A stretch of 53,953 nt of DNA from Streptomyces sp. TRM64462 (GCF_013362995.1 NZ_JABWDV010000438.1:7440-61392), one strand, 5' to 3'; counted from the stretch's first letter, positions 34,422-43,931 are shown. The notes: generated by a model not told the origin, from the letters alone. Numbers and translations are program-made.

Positions 34422-36191
34422 ATGGCCAGGGAATTCCAACGGGGCCACAAGGCCCGGATCAGTGATCTGACCGCCGGGACGGATCTGTACGTGGGCGTGC
34501 AGATCGCGGGTCCCGGGCTGACCTTCGACATCAGCTGCTTCGGCCTCGACGCCGACGAACGGCTCTCGGACGACCGGTACTTCGTCTTCTTCAACCAGCC
34601 GAAGTCGCCGGAGGAGTCCGTCCAGCTCCTCGGCGCGCAGGCCGGCGACACCGAGTCGTTCCGCGTCACGCTCGACCGTGTCCCGCCGCAGATCCACAAA
34701 CTCGCCTTCACCGCCACCATCGACGGCGCAGGACAGATGTCCCAGGTGGGCCCCGGCTACATCCGGATCGTGGCGGGCGGTGAGGAAGTCGCCCGTTACG
34801 CCTTCGACGGATCGGAGTTCACCACCGAGCGGGCCGTCATGCTCGGCGACTTCTACCGAAAGGACGTCTGGCGGTTCGCCGCCGTCGGCCAGGGGTTCGA
34901 CGGCGGTCTCGACGCGCTGCTCAAGAACTTCGGCGGCGAGGTGCTCGAAGAGGAGCAGCAGGCCCCGGCGCCGCAGCAGCAGCCGCAGGCGGCGGCACCG
35001 GGCTTCGCGCCGCCTCCCGGCCCCGCCGCCCCGGCCCAGCCCGCACCGTCCTTCGGCGCACCCCAGGCCCCGGCCCAAGCACCGGCGCCCGCCCAGGCCC
35101 AGACCCCGGCTCCGGCCCCGGCACCCGCTCCTGCTCAAGCCCCGCTCACCGCGCCCGTGCCGCCGCAACAGCCGCTGCACGCAGCGCCCACGATGGCGGC
35201 TCCCATGGCCCCGCCCCCGCAGGCCCCCGCCCCCGCCCCGGCCCCGCAGGCCCCTGCCCCCGCGCCGGCCCCGCAGGCGCCCACGCCGTCCCCGTCCCCG
35301 TACGGACACCCGCAGCACCCGCAGCAGCCCGCCCCGTACGGCCACGTCCCCGGCCAGACGCCGCCGCACGGCGCGCCCGCCCCGTACGGGCAGCAGCCCG
35401 CCGGATACGGGCAGCCCGCCCCGGCTCCGTACGGCCAGCAGCCCCCCATGGGCATGCCGCCCGCCGGAACGCCGCCGCACGGCATGCCCCAGGGCGCGCC
35501 GCACGGCGTGCCTCAAGGCGCCCCGCAGGGCGCCGGCCTGGCCGCCGCGCTCCAGAAGTACCGCGAGACGCCCACCGGTCAGCGCTGGACCCCGCAGAAC
35601 GCGCAGCTCATGCGGGTCGACCTGGCCATGGGGCAGACTCCTGTCCTCGCGCGCCAGGGCAGCATGGTCATGTACCAGGGCAAGGTCGACTTCAGCTACA
35701 AGGGCGCCGGCTTCGCCGGCCGTATCGTCGGCAACGCCACGGGCCAGGAGATGCAGCTCATGCGGTGCACCGGCCGCGGCCAGCTTTTTCTCGCCGAGAA
35801 CGGCGCGCAGCTGCATCCGATCGAGCTCCAGGGCGACGGCATCTGCGTCTCCGCCGAGAACGTCCTCGCGTTCGACGAGTCGCTGCACCACGAGGTGCGC
35901 CGCATCGAGGGCCACGGCATCCCCGGCGGCGCGCTGTTCACGATGCTCTTCCAGGGCACCGGCACGGTCGTCGTGAAGACCCAGGGCGTCCCCGTGGTCC
36001 TGCCCGTCACACCGACCACCTTCGCGGACTGCAACGCGGTCGTCGCCTGGTCAGCGGCCTCCCAGGTGGTCCTCTCCACCCAGGTCCGGCTGCGCCGCAA
36101 CGCCTACCCGGGCCACAGCGGGGAGACCGTGAACCTCCAGTTCCGGGGAGCGCCCGGGAACTTCATCGTCGTCCAGCCGTACGAGGTCTGA
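34422..36191 (+). CDS. TerD-AIM24 fusion protein
   Basis: 589-aa protein with two domains joined by a long disordered bridge. Residues 1 to about 180 form a TerD domain (calcium-binding, tellurite/stress family): FNQPKSPEESVQLLG and DGAGQMSQVGPGYIRI with the usual acidic residues. About 185-375 is Pro/Ala/Gln-rich (APAPAPAQAP, PYGQQP repeats). The C-terminal AIM24/TIGR00266 beta-domain begins near 387 (MRVDLAMGQTPVLARQGSMV). ATG at 34422; a -10-like TAGCCT lies at 34373-34378. It heads an operon with two further AIM24 proteins spaced 16 and 25 bases apart. TerD proteins act in stress responses; the joint function is unknown. Confidence 0.9.
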   Translation: MAREFQRGHKARISDLTAGTDLYVGVQIAGPGLTFDISCFGLDADERLSDDRYFVFFNQPKSPEESVQLLGAQAGDTESFRVTLDRVPPQIHKLAFTATIDGAGQMSQVGPGYIRIVAGGEEVARYAFDGSEFTTERAVMLGDFYRKDVWRFAAVGQGFDGGLDALLKNFGGEVLEEEQQAPAPQQQPQAAAPGFAPPPGPAAPAQPAPSFGAPQAPAQAPAPAQAQTPAPAPAPAPAQAPLTAPVPPQQPLHAAPTMAAPMAPPPQAPAPAPAPQAPAPAPAPQAPTPSPSPYGHPQHPQQPAPYGHVPGQTPPHGAPAPYGQQPAGYGQPAPAPYGQQPPMGMPPAGTPPHGMPQGAPHGVPQGAPQGAGLAAALQKYRETPTGQRWTPQNAQLMRVDLAMGQTPVLARQGSMVMYQGKVDFSYKGAGFAGRIVGNATGQEMQLMRCTGRGQLFLAENGAQLHPIELQGDGICVSAENVLAFDESLHHEVRRIEGHGIPGGALFTMLFQGTGTVVVKTQGVPVVLPVTPTTFADCNAVVAWSAASQVVLSTQVRLRRNAYPGHSGETVNLQFRGAPGNFIVVQPYEV

Positions 36192-36207
36192 GGGAGCCCG
36201 GAGACCT

Positions 36208-36888
36208 ATGAACCAGCAACTCGCGGGCTACGCCCCCACCCCCGTCGTGGCCCGGATGGAGAACCACGGCTCGGCGATGCTCAAGGTCGCCATGGCCACC
36301 GGCCAGGACCTGTTCGCGCGGACCGGTTCGGTCGTCGCGTACGAGGGCTTCGTCCAGTACGAGCCGAATCCGCCCGCCGTCCGCCAGATCGCCGCCTCCT
36401 GGGTCACCGGTGAGGGCGCCCCCCTCATGAAGTGCTCCGGCGACGGGCTGCTCTACCTCGCCGACTACGGGGCCGACGTCGTGGTCGTCAACCTCGACAA
36501 CGACGCCCTGTCCGTCAACGGCACCAATGTGCTGGCGTTCGACGCGCACCTCCAGTGGGGCGTCGAACGGGTCAAGGGCATGGCCAAGTTCGCCGGGCAG
36601 GGCCTGTGGAACGTGCAGATCGCCGGCACCGGCTGGGTGGCGCTCACCTCGCGCGGCACGCCGATCGTCGTCGACTGCGGCCGGGGCGACGACGAGACGT
36701 ACGTCGACCCCGACGCGCTCGTCGCCTGGTCGCCGTCCCTGAAGGTGAAGGGCAAGCGCAGCTTCAAAGCCGGCTCCCTGATCGGACGGGGCAGCGGCGA
36801 GGCCTATCAGATGGCCTTCTCGGGTCAGGGCATCGTCGTCGTGCAGCCGAGTGAGGACAGTACCGACCGCCTGCGGATCCGGCACTGA
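36208..36888 (+). CDS. AIM24-family protein (second copy)
   Basis: 226-aa single-domain AIM24/DUF124 protein, a trimer-forming beta-barrel-like fold of unknown biochemical role in bacteria (mitochondrial Aim24 supports inner-membrane organisation). Family features: VAMATGQDLFARTGSVVAYEG at the start, GLLYLADYGADVVVV in the middle and FSGQGIVVVQPSE at the end, which recurs in both neighbours. No signal peptide or membrane span. It begins 16 bases after the TerD-AIM24 gene, so it is co-translated in the same operon. Confidence 0.88.
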   Translation: MNQQLAGYAPTPVVARMENHGSAMLKVAMATGQDLFARTGSVVAYEGFVQYEPNPPAVRQIAASWVTGEGAPLMKCSGDGLLYLADYGADVVVVNLDNDALSVNGTNVLAFDAHLQWGVERVKGMAKFAGQGLWNVQIAGTGWVALTSRGTPIVVDCGRGDDETYVDPDALVAWSPSLKVKGKRSFKAGSLIGRGSGEAYQMAFSGQGIVVVQPSEDSTDRLRIRH

Positions 36889-36913
36889 GGACCAGGGGGA
36901 GCGAGAACACACC

Positions 36914-37669
36914 ATGCAGAGCCCGCTTTTCGGTTATACGGAACAGCAGAGCCAGGACCGGTACACGGTGCAGAACCCGCAGCTGCTGCGGGTCGCCCTC
37001 ACCGGTCACGACGACGTCCTCGCCCGCAAGGGCGCCATGGTCGCCTACCAGGGGCTGATGGACTTCGACGGCGAGTACCAGACGCAGAGCCAGCGCCGGG
37101 CCCGCGCCCACACGGGCGAGGGGCTCGACCTCATGCGCTGCTCCGGGCAGGGCACGGTCTACCTGGCCAACCTGGCGCAGTACATCCATGTCGTGGACGT
37201 CGACCAGGAGGGGCTGACCGTGGACAGCTCCTATGTGCTGGCGCTCGACTCGGCCCTGCACACCGAGGTCATCGCGGTGGACAGCCAGTACGGGATCTCC
37301 GGCTCCGGCAAGTACCAGCTCAACATCTCGGGCCGGGGCAAGGTCGCCCTGATGACCTCGGGCCAGCCGCTGATGATGCAGGTCACGCCGGACAAGTACG
37401 TCAATGTCGACGCCGACGCGATCGTGGCCTGGTCGTCGTCGCTGCGCGTGCAGATGCAGGCCCAGACGCACGCGTCGAACATCCGGCGGCGCCGCGGCAA
37501 CACCGGTGAGGGCTGGGAGCTGAACTTCCTCGGGCAGGGCTTCGCCCTGGTCCAGCCGAGTGAGGTCATGCCGCCGCAGAACGTGCAGATCGGGCAGGGT
37601 GTCGGCGCCCAGTTCGGCGTCGGCCAGCACGGCGCGCACGCCCAGAACCAGAACAACGCCTGGAACTGA
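36914..37669 (+). CDS. AIM24-family protein (third copy)
   Basis: 251-aa AIM24 protein. The ATG at 36914 is preceded by GGGGGAGCGAGA and starts the conserved QNPQLLRVALTGHDDVLARKGAMVAYQG. The core repeats the pattern of the other two copies (GTVYLANLAQYIHVVDVDQEG, FLGQGFALVQPSE). The C-terminal 35 residues are a Gln/Asn/His-rich tail (VGAQFGVGQHGAHAQNQNN). Last gene of the TerD/AIM24 operon, ended by a large palindrome. Confidence 0.88.
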   Translation: MQSPLFGYTEQQSQDRYTVQNPQLLRVALTGHDDVLARKGAMVAYQGLMDFDGEYQTQSQRRARAHTGEGLDLMRCSGQGTVYLANLAQYIHVVDVDQEGLTVDSSYVLALDSALHTEVIAVDSQYGISGSGKYQLNISGRGKVALMTSGQPLMMQVTPDKYVNVDADAIVAWSSSLRVQMQAQTHASNIRRRRGNTGEGWELNFLGQGFALVQPSEVMPPQNVQIGQGVGAQFGVGQHGAHAQNQNNAWN

Positions 37670-37690
37670 ACAAGTCTGGAACGGAACAGG

Positions 37691-37724
37691 TAAGGGGCGG
37701 CCCGCCATGGCGGGCCGCCCCTTA
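37691..37724. terminator. Perfect 34-bp palindromic terminator
   Basis: Two 17-base arms beginning TAAGGGGCGGCCCGCCA meet without a spacer, between the convergent AIM24 operon and the Nudix gene. It would work in both directions. Confidence 0.8.
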
Positions 37725-37734
37725 CACATGGTGG

Positions 37735-38250
37735 TCAGAGACGCTCCAGCGTCCGCTCCAGCAGCCGGACCACCGAGTCGTCCGCCACCTTCGCGACCTC
37801 GTCGTACGCGAACCAGCGCAGGTCCAGCGACTCGTCGCTGATCGCCTCCACCGCGCCCGCCGGCGCCACGGCCGCGTACTGCACGTCCAGGTGCCACGCG
37901 CACGGCGTCGAGTGCCGGTCCAGGCGCGCGGGCCCGCCAGGCAGGAGCGTCAACCCGGGGATCCCGGACTCCTCCGTCGCCTCACGCAGCGCGGCCGCGG
38001 CCAGTGTGCGGTCCTCGGGCTCGCAGTGGCCGCCCATCTGCAGCCACATGCGCATCTTCTTGTGCAGGGTGAGCAGCACCTGCCCCCGCTCCGGGGCCAC
38101 CACCAGCGCGCTGGCCGTCAGATGCCCCGCCGCGCAGGCCTTCCACATCGCGTTCTCGTACGTGGAGAGGTGGTCCAGATACGTCCGGCGCAGCTCTGCC
38201 TGGTCCTCGTACCCCTTCAGTACGAGGACGGCGTCGTCGTGGAGACTCAC
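37735..38250 (-). CDS. Nudix hydrolase
   Basis: 171-aa Nudix-family pyrophosphohydrolase. The Nudix box is split across GGHCEPEDRTLAAAALREATEESGI, with the REATEES glutamates that bind metal (near residues 92-98). The Gly after the GH is followed by C-E-P rather than the usual longer loop, a variation common in actinobacterial members. Substrate unknown. GTG start at 38250 overlaps the stop of the upstream metalloprotease gene (GTGA), so the two are coupled and probably co-transcribed. Confidence 0.88.
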   Translation of the reverse strand: MSLHDDAVLVLKGYEDQAELRRTYLDHLSTYENAMWKACAAGHLTASALVVAPERGQVLLTLHKKMRMWLQMGGHCEPEDRTLAAAALREATEESGIPGLTLLPGGPARLDRHSTPCAWHLDVQYAAVAPAGAVEAISDESLDLRWFAYDEVAKVADDSVVRLLERTLERL

Positions 38251-39680
38251 CTGCCGGACTCGCCCTCTCCGCCCTTGCCGCCCTCGCCGTCCTCGCCGTC
38301 CTCGCCGTCCTCGTCCGGCCGGCGGGCCGCCTCGCCGAGCATCTTGTCCAGCTCCGAGAAGTCCATGTGCTCCCGGTGCACGAAGCCGTCCGGGTCGTCC
38401 AGGTCGGATGCCGTCGGCAGCATGTCGGGGTGCTCCCACAGCGCGTCGCGCCCGTCCATGCCGCGCGCGTCGGTGAGGGACGCCCACAGCCGGGACGCGT
38501 CCCGCAGCCGCCGCGGCCGCAGCTCCAGGCCGATCAGCGTCGCGAAGGTCTGCTCGGCGGGACCGCCCGACGCGCGGCGCCGCCGCAGCGTCTCGCGCAG
38601 CGCGTCCGCGGACGTCAGCCGGGACCCGGCGGCGGCGTGGACCACCGCGTCGACCCAGCCCTCGACGAGTGCGAGCGCGGTCTCCAGACGGGCCAGGGCG
38701 GCCTTCTGCTCGGCCGTGTCCTCCGGCTGGAACATGCCCTGCTGGAGGGCCTCCTGCAGCTGCTCGGGGTTGGCCGGGTCGAGCTGGGAGACCGCGTCCT
38801 CCAGCTTGGACGTGTCGACCTTGATCCCGCGCGCGTAGCCCTCGACCGCGCCGAACAGGTGCGAGCGCAGCCACGGCACGTGCGCGAAGAGCCGCTGATG
38901 AGCGGCCTCCCGCAGCGCCAGGTACAGCCGCACCTCGTCCTGCGGAACGCTCAGGTCCTTGCCGAGCGCCGCCACGTTCAGCGGCAGCAGCGCGGCCTTC
39001 CCTGCCGGGCCCAGCGGCAGCCCGACGTCCGTCGAGCCGACCACCTCACCGGCCAGCACGCCCACGGCGTGCCCGATCTGCTGGCCGAACATGGCGCCGC
39101 CCATGGAGCGCATCATGCCGATCAGCGGGCCCGCCATGGCCTGCATCTCCTGCGGAAGCACCTCGCCCATGGCCATGCCGACGCGCTCGGCCACCGGGTC
39201 GACGAGCTGCTGCCACGCGGGCAGGGTCGCCTCGACCCACTCGGCGCGGCTCCACGCCACGGCGGTGTTCGCCCCGGACGGCAGCGACGTCACACCGTCC
39301 AGCCACAGGTCGGCCAGGCGCACCGCCTCCTCGACGGCGGTCCGCTCGGCGGCGCCCACGCTGGCGTCCTTCGTGCCGTCCGCGGTGCCCTGCGAGACCG
39401 TCTGGCGGGCGATCTGCTTGGCCATGTCCCAGTTCACCGGGCCGCCCTCGTAGCTCAGCATCTGGCCGAGCTGCTGGAAGGCCGCGCCCAGGTCGGCCGG
39501 GTTGAACGACCCGAACATCGCCGCGAACGGATTGTCCGCGCCGCCCGGGCCGCCACCGGGCAGACCACCGAACCCGAAGGGGTTCGCACCACCCTGGGGA
39601 TCCTGGGGCTTCTTCTTGCCCTCGTCGCCGTCGTCCGGCTCCTCCGGCGGAAGGCCGAATCCGAATGGGGTGTCGCTCAC
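38247..39680 (-). CDS. Zinc-dependent metalloprotease of the DUF2342 family
   Basis: 477-aa actinobacterial protein. The N-terminus is Gly/Pro/Asp-rich (PPEEPDDGDEGKKKPQ, GGLPGGGPGGADNPF). The core contains MRSMGGAMFGQQIGHAVGVLA and the segment LREAAHQRLFAHVPWLRSHL near residue 260, which replaces a canonical HExxH yet is typical of the family. The C-terminal tail is acidic and repetitive (DGEDGEDGEGGKGGEGE). GTG start at 39680 with GAGGAAAC upstream. Function is not established; metalloprotease is the family annotation, not a demonstrated activity. Divergent from the SDR gene. Confidence 0.82.
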   Translation of the reverse strand: MSDTPFGFGLPPEEPDDGDEGKKKPQDPQGGANPFGFGGLPGGGPGGADNPFAAMFGSFNPADLGAAFQQLGQMLSYEGGPVNWDMAKQIARQTVSQGTADGTKDASVGAAERTAVEEAVRLADLWLDGVTSLPSGANTAVAWSRAEWVEATLPAWQQLVDPVAERVGMAMGEVLPQEMQAMAGPLIGMMRSMGGAMFGQQIGHAVGVLAGEVVGSTDVGLPLGPAGKAALLPLNVAALGKDLSVPQDEVRLYLALREAAHQRLFAHVPWLRSHLFGAVEGYARGIKVDTSKLEDAVSQLDPANPEQLQEALQQGMFQPEDTAEQKAALARLETALALVEGWVDAVVHAAAGSRLTSADALRETLRRRRASGGPAEQTFATLIGLELRPRRLRDASRLWASLTDARGMDGRDALWEHPDMLPTASDLDDPDGFVHREHMDFSELDKMLGEAARRPDEDGEDGEDGEGGKGGEGESGR

Positions 39681-39818
39681 GGGTTTCCTCGGCTCGTAGG
39701 GCCGCCGGCCTCGTGCCGACGGCGGTTGCCCGACATCACACCCAGCGTAGACATCCGGGCCGGTCTGGGGCTCGGTGCTCCACTGACGCATCGCCTGCGG
39801 CAGGATGGACGCCACCTG

Positions 39819-39845
39819 GTACGTACGCGTTGTCCGCGTACGTAC
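39819..39845. promoter_or_regulatory. Perfect 11-bp inverted repeat between divergent genes
   Basis: GTACGTACGCG (39819-39829) and CGCGTACGTAC (39835-39845) flank TTGTC. It sits 25 bases upstream of the SDR start and is a strong candidate operator or 5' hairpin. The remaining bases between 39681 and 39870 show no clear promoter hexamers. Confidence 0.5.
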
Positions 39846-39870
39846 TGAAGACAACCGCTGGAGACGCCTG

Positions 39871-40986
39871 GTGAGTTCCCCAGATCCGCAGGTTCGCGCA
39901 GCGCGAAACCGTTCGACCTCGTCCACCGGCACCGGCAGGGGCCCCGTCGTCGCGGTCACCGGAGCCGCGTCCGGCATCGGCGCCCTGCTGACCGGGCGCC
40001 TCGTCGCGTCCGACGAGATCAAGCAGGTCATCGCCATCGACGAGCGCCGCGGCGACGAGTCCGGCGCGCAGTGGCACATCCTCGACGTACGGGACCCGGC
40101 CATCGCCGACAAGCTGCGCGGCGCGGACGTCGTGGTCCACCTGGCGCTCGATCTCGACCTGGAGACCGACGCGGCCGCCCGTACGGCGTACAACGTACGG
40201 GGTACGCAGACCGTGCTGACCGCCGCGGCGGCCGCGGGCGTCCACCGGGTCGTCCTGTGCACCTCCGCCATGGTCTACGGGGCACTGCCCGACAACGACA
40301 TCCCCCTCTCCGAGGACGCCGAGCTGCGCGCCACCGCGGAGGCGACCGGCGTCGGCGACCTCCTGGAGATCGAGCGCCTCGCCCGCCGCGCCCCGCGCGC
40401 GCACCCGGGCCTGAACATCACCGTCGTACGCCCCGCCGTCCTGGTCGGCGGCACGGACACGGCGCTGACCCGCTACTTCGAGTCGCCGCGGCTGCTCGTG
40501 GTGGCCGGGTCCCGCCCCGCCTGGCAGTTCTGCCACGTCGAGGACCTGGTCAGCGCCCTGGAGTACGCGGCGCTCGGCAAGGTCGACGGGGAGTTCGCGG
40601 TCGGCTGCGACGGCTGGCTGGAGCAGGAGGAGGTTGAGGAGCTCAGCGGCATCCGGCGCATGGAGCTGCCGTCCGCCGTGGCGCTCGGCGCGGCCACCCG
40701 GCTCCACCGGATCGGCCTCACGCCGTCACCGGCCGGTGACCTGGCGTACACGATGCACCCCTGGGTGGTGAGCGTCGGACGCCTCCACGACGCGGGCTGG
40801 CGCCCGCAGTGGACCAACGAGGAGGTGCTGGCCGCGCTCCTGGAGGAGGTCGCGGGCCGCCACACCGTCGCGGGCCGCCGCCTCGGCCGGAAGGACGCCA
40901 CGGCCGCCGGTGCCGCCGGCGCCACGGTCGCCCTGCTCGGCACGGCCGCCCTGGTACGGCGCGCCCGCAGGCGCCGCGGCCTGTGA
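39871..40986 (+). CDS. SDR-family NAD-dependent epimerase-like protein
   Basis: 371-aa extended SDR. The dinucleotide loop is VAVTGAASGIGALL (near residues 28-41). A Ser and Tyr are present in CTSAMVYGALPD, but the usual YxxxK lysine is missing: the matching helix reads VGDLLEIERLARR. It may therefore bind nucleotide without standard dehydrogenase chemistry. The C-terminus has an Ala/Gly-rich hydrophobic segment and a basic tail (RRARRRRGL), perhaps membrane-peripheral. GTG at 39871 with GGAG about eight bases upstream. Confidence 0.83.
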   Translation: MSSPDPQVRAARNRSTSSTGTGRGPVVAVTGAASGIGALLTGRLVASDEIKQVIAIDERRGDESGAQWHILDVRDPAIADKLRGADVVVHLALDLDLETDAAARTAYNVRGTQTVLTAAAAAGVHRVVLCTSAMVYGALPDNDIPLSEDAELRATAEATGVGDLLEIERLARRAPRAHPGLNITVVRPAVLVGGTDTALTRYFESPRLLVVAGSRPAWQFCHVEDLVSALEYAALGKVDGEFAVGCDGWLEQEEVEELSGIRRMELPSAVALGAATRLHRIGLTPSPAGDLAYTMHPWVVSVGRLHDAGWRPQWTNEEVLAALLEEVAGRHTVAGRRLGRKDATAAGAAGATVALLGTAALVRRARRRRGL

Positions 40987-41094
40987 GCCGACCCCTGGGG
41001 GCGGTGCGGCTGTAGGAGGCTCCAACGCGCGCGTGTGTCCGCCGGTCGAACACGCAATACCGGGATGTCGGTCCCGTACGGCACGATGGGTGCC

Positions 41095-41556
<462 letters not shown>

Positions 41557-41594
41557 AGCCGCCTCGGCCGCGTCGCTGAAGCCGCCCTGCCCGC

Positions 41595-41640
41595 GCCGCC
41601 GCAGTCACCCCGGCCGTGCCGCCGCAGTCACCCCGGCCGT
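41595..41640. repeat. 23-bp tandem duplication after moaE
   Basis: A 23-base unit beginning GCCGCCGCAGTCACCCC is repeated exactly (41595-41617 and 41618-41640), flanked by partial copies of GCCGCTGAAG. It lies in the 264-base gap between moaE and the next small gene; the rest of the gap shows no gene. Confidence 0.75.
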
Positions 41641-41820
41641 GCCGCTGAAGGCACCTCGGCCGCGCGCCGTCGGCTGCCGTCGGCGCCGCCCGTCACGCTT
41701 CGGCCACCCGTCACCCATGGCCGATTTGCGTAACCGCGTCCCCGGCATGAGCGTTGAGACGGCAAGTGGTTAATCTGCTGATCGGCCGGTTGTTTTCGAT
41801 CTTGGGGACGGGAGGTCGCG

Positions 41821-41991
41821 ATGGCAGTACTCGCCTGGCTGCTGATTCCACTGTTCGCTGCCGTCGGCGCCGCCATATGGGGAGGCTGGGCCTCGCGGAG
41901 CCGCACCACCGAGGACATAGCCGAGCTGGACGGCTACGCCCGGTTCCGCGACGCGATGGACAAGACGCACTCCAGCAGCGGCTCCGCCTGA
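41821..41991 (+). CDS. 56-aa single-span membrane protein
   Basis: Short gene with a good ribosome site (GGGAGG about six bases before ATG 41821). The product starts with one hydrophobic segment (VLAWLLIPLFAAVGAAIWGGW), followed by a charged cytoplasmic tail (SRSRTTEDIAELDGYARFRD, then a Ser/Gly end). It is placed upstream of the PDZ-Lon gene in the same direction. No domain known to me; small membrane proteins like this are often partners of larger membrane complexes. Confidence 0.7.
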   Translation: MAVLAWLLIPLFAAVGAAIWGGWASRSRTTEDIAELDGYARFRDAMDKTHSSSGSA

Positions 41992-42084
41992 CCCACCGGA
42001 CGCCCGGCGGCCGATGATCGTCTGATCACCCCGTACGGACGGCCCCGGGGGTGCACGGACAGGCCCGTCCCGTACTGTCGTTCC

Positions 42085-43173
42085 ATGCCACGCCGCACCG
42101 CGACGATGCTCGCCTCCACCCTCGTCCTCATCGCGCTGCTCTGCGCGGGAGTGTTCATCCCGGTGCCGTACTCGGAAATGAGCCCCGGTCCCACGGTCAA
42201 CACTCTGGGCGACCACGGCGGGGAGCCGGTGCTGCGGATCTCCGGCCAGAAGACGTACCCCACCTCGGGGCACCTCAACATGACGACGGTCCGCGTCACC
42301 GGCGCGGAGTACCGGATGAACCTCGTCGAGGCCATCGCCGGCTGGCTCTCCGACGACAGCGTCGTCGTCCCGCACAGCACCCTCTACCCGGACGGCAAGA
42401 CCGAGGAGGAGTCGACGCAGGAGAACGCCGAGGAGTTCAGCCAGTCCCAGGAGAGCGCGCGCGTCGCGGCGCTGCGCGAGCTGAAGATCCCGGTGAAGTC
42501 CCGCGTGGTCGTGTCCTCCGTGCAGAAGGGAAGCCCCGCCGAGGGCAGGCTGCACGCCGGTGACGTGATCAAGGAGGTCGACGGCACGGCCGTGCGGGAG
42601 CCGCAGGACGTGGCGAGGGTCGTCACCAAGCGCAGCCCCGGCAGGCCGGTGGACTTCACGATCGTCCCCGCCAAGGAGGCGGCGGCCGCCGAGAAGGCCG
42701 GCCGTGAGCCGACCACCTCGCGGAAGGTCACCGTCACGACCAAGCGCGCGGACGACGGCGACCGGGCCATCGTCGGCATCTCCGCCGGCACGGACCACAC
42801 GTTCCCGTTCGGCATCGACATCAAGCTGGACGACGTGGGCGGGCCCAGCGCGGGCCTGATGTTCGCGCTCGGCATCGTCGACAAGCTGACCCCCGGCCCG
42901 CTCACCGGCGGAAAGTTCGTCGCGGGCACCGGCACCATCGACGAATCGGGCAGGGTCGGCCCGATCGGCGGCATCGACATGAAGCTCGTCGGGGCCCGCG
43001 AGGCGGGCGCGACGTACTTCCTCACCCCGGCGGCGAACTGCCCCGCCGCGGCGTCGGACACCCCCGAGGGCCTGACCCTCATCAAGGTGGACACGATCCG
43101 GGACGCGGTGGAGTCGCTGAACAAGGTCCGTGAGGGCGACACGGACGCCCTCCCCAGCTGCTCGGCGAGCTGA
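42085..43173 (+). CDS. Membrane-anchored PDZ-Lon (YlbL-type) protease
   Basis: 362-aa S16-family protease of the YlbL group. One N-terminal membrane anchor (LVLIALLCAGVFIPV), a PDZ-like domain (SSVQKGSPAEGRLHAGDVI, near residue 155), then the Lon proteolytic domain with catalytic Ser in GGPSAGLMFALG (near 255) and Lys in IGGIDMKLVGAREAGA (near 300). No ATPase domain. It probably cleaves envelope proteins outside the membrane. TACTGT (42073-42078) lies six bases before the ATG, so the mRNA is probably leaderless. Confidence 0.9.
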   Translation: MPRRTATMLASTLVLIALLCAGVFIPVPYSEMSPGPTVNTLGDHGGEPVLRISGQKTYPTSGHLNMTTVRVTGAEYRMNLVEAIAGWLSDDSVVVPHSTLYPDGKTEEESTQENAEEFSQSQESARVAALRELKIPVKSRVVVSSVQKGSPAEGRLHAGDVIKEVDGTAVREPQDVARVVTKRSPGRPVDFTIVPAKEAAAAEKAGREPTTSRKVTVTTKRADDGDRAIVGISAGTDHTFPFGIDIKLDDVGGPSAGLMFALGIVDKLTPGPLTGGKFVAGTGTIDESGRVGPIGGIDMKLVGAREAGATYFLTPAANCPAAASDTPEGLTLIKVDTIRDAVESLNKVREGDTDALPSCSAS

Positions 43174-43199
43174 GACCCGCCTCCACCGCGCCCCGGCCG

Positions 43200-43802
43200 T
43201 CAGCCCTCGAAGGTGGCGGCCAGCGCCTCGGCCAGGTTGGGCACCAGGTCGGCGCCGGTGAGGACCTCCGTCGGGGAGTCCTTGGCGCGCAGCCGGAGCG
43301 CCGATTCACGGGCACCGTCCCGCAGCACGGCGACGGTCATCCGGACCTCCTGGCGCTCCGGGTGCTCGGCGACCCACTTCGTCAGGGCGGCCTCGTCCAG
43401 GCCGTCGGGTACGGAGCCCTCGGCCGACGGCGGCAGCATGAGGCGCTCCACGGTCAGCGCGCAGCCCGCAACGGCGTCGGGCCAGGCGATCGTGCCGAGG
43501 AACTCGTCGAGGGGCTGCCCGGCCGGCAGCTCGTCCTGCTCGATCGGGGTCAGGGGCGCGGTGGCCTCGTCGGAGTCGAGCCCGAGCTGGGTGGCCAGCT
43601 CCGGCTCCTGGGCGCGCAGCCGCGCGGTGTCGACGAGGGCGAAGAGACGGGCCGGCTGGTCCCAGCCGAGGCCCGCCGCGTACTCGTCGATTTCGAGGAC
43701 CGCGCGGGTGAGCGGGCTCGCTGCCATGGGACCGGCCGCGGGAGGCGGCTGATCGTTCGGAGAGTCCGGAGAGTTCGGAGAGGAGGGGGAAACGTTGGAC
43801 AT
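43200..43802 (-). CDS. PPA1309-family protein
   Basis: 200-aa actinobacterial conserved protein with no known biochemical function. After a Ser/Pro/Asn-rich start (SPSSPNSPDSPND) comes the family core: LTRAVLEIDEYAAGLGWDQPARLFALVDT, then WPDAVAGCALTVERLMLPP and ERQEVRMTVAVLRDG. ATG at 43802; a TTG six bases upstream is less likely. It lies between the PDZ-Lon and UPF0182 genes but on the other strand, a grouping familiar in actinobacteria. Confidence 0.82.
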   Translation of the reverse strand: MSNVSPSSPNSPDSPNDQPPPAAGPMAASPLTRAVLEIDEYAAGLGWDQPARLFALVDTARLRAQEPELATQLGLDSDEATAPLTPIEQDELPAGQPLDEFLGTIAWPDAVAGCALTVERLMLPPSAEGSVPDGLDEAALTKWVAEHPERQEVRMTVAVLRDGARESALRLRAKDSPTEVLTGADLVPNLAEALAATFEG

Positions 43803-43931
43803 GGTCAATATCCTGCCTTCTCTCGACCCGGAGACGGGAACTAGGTAAAGCTTCAGTAAGTTGCATCAGTGGGGCCTACCATCGCTGGGCCTGCTGGCAA
43901 CACATCGATCGCGAACTTCGAGGGGCGCACG

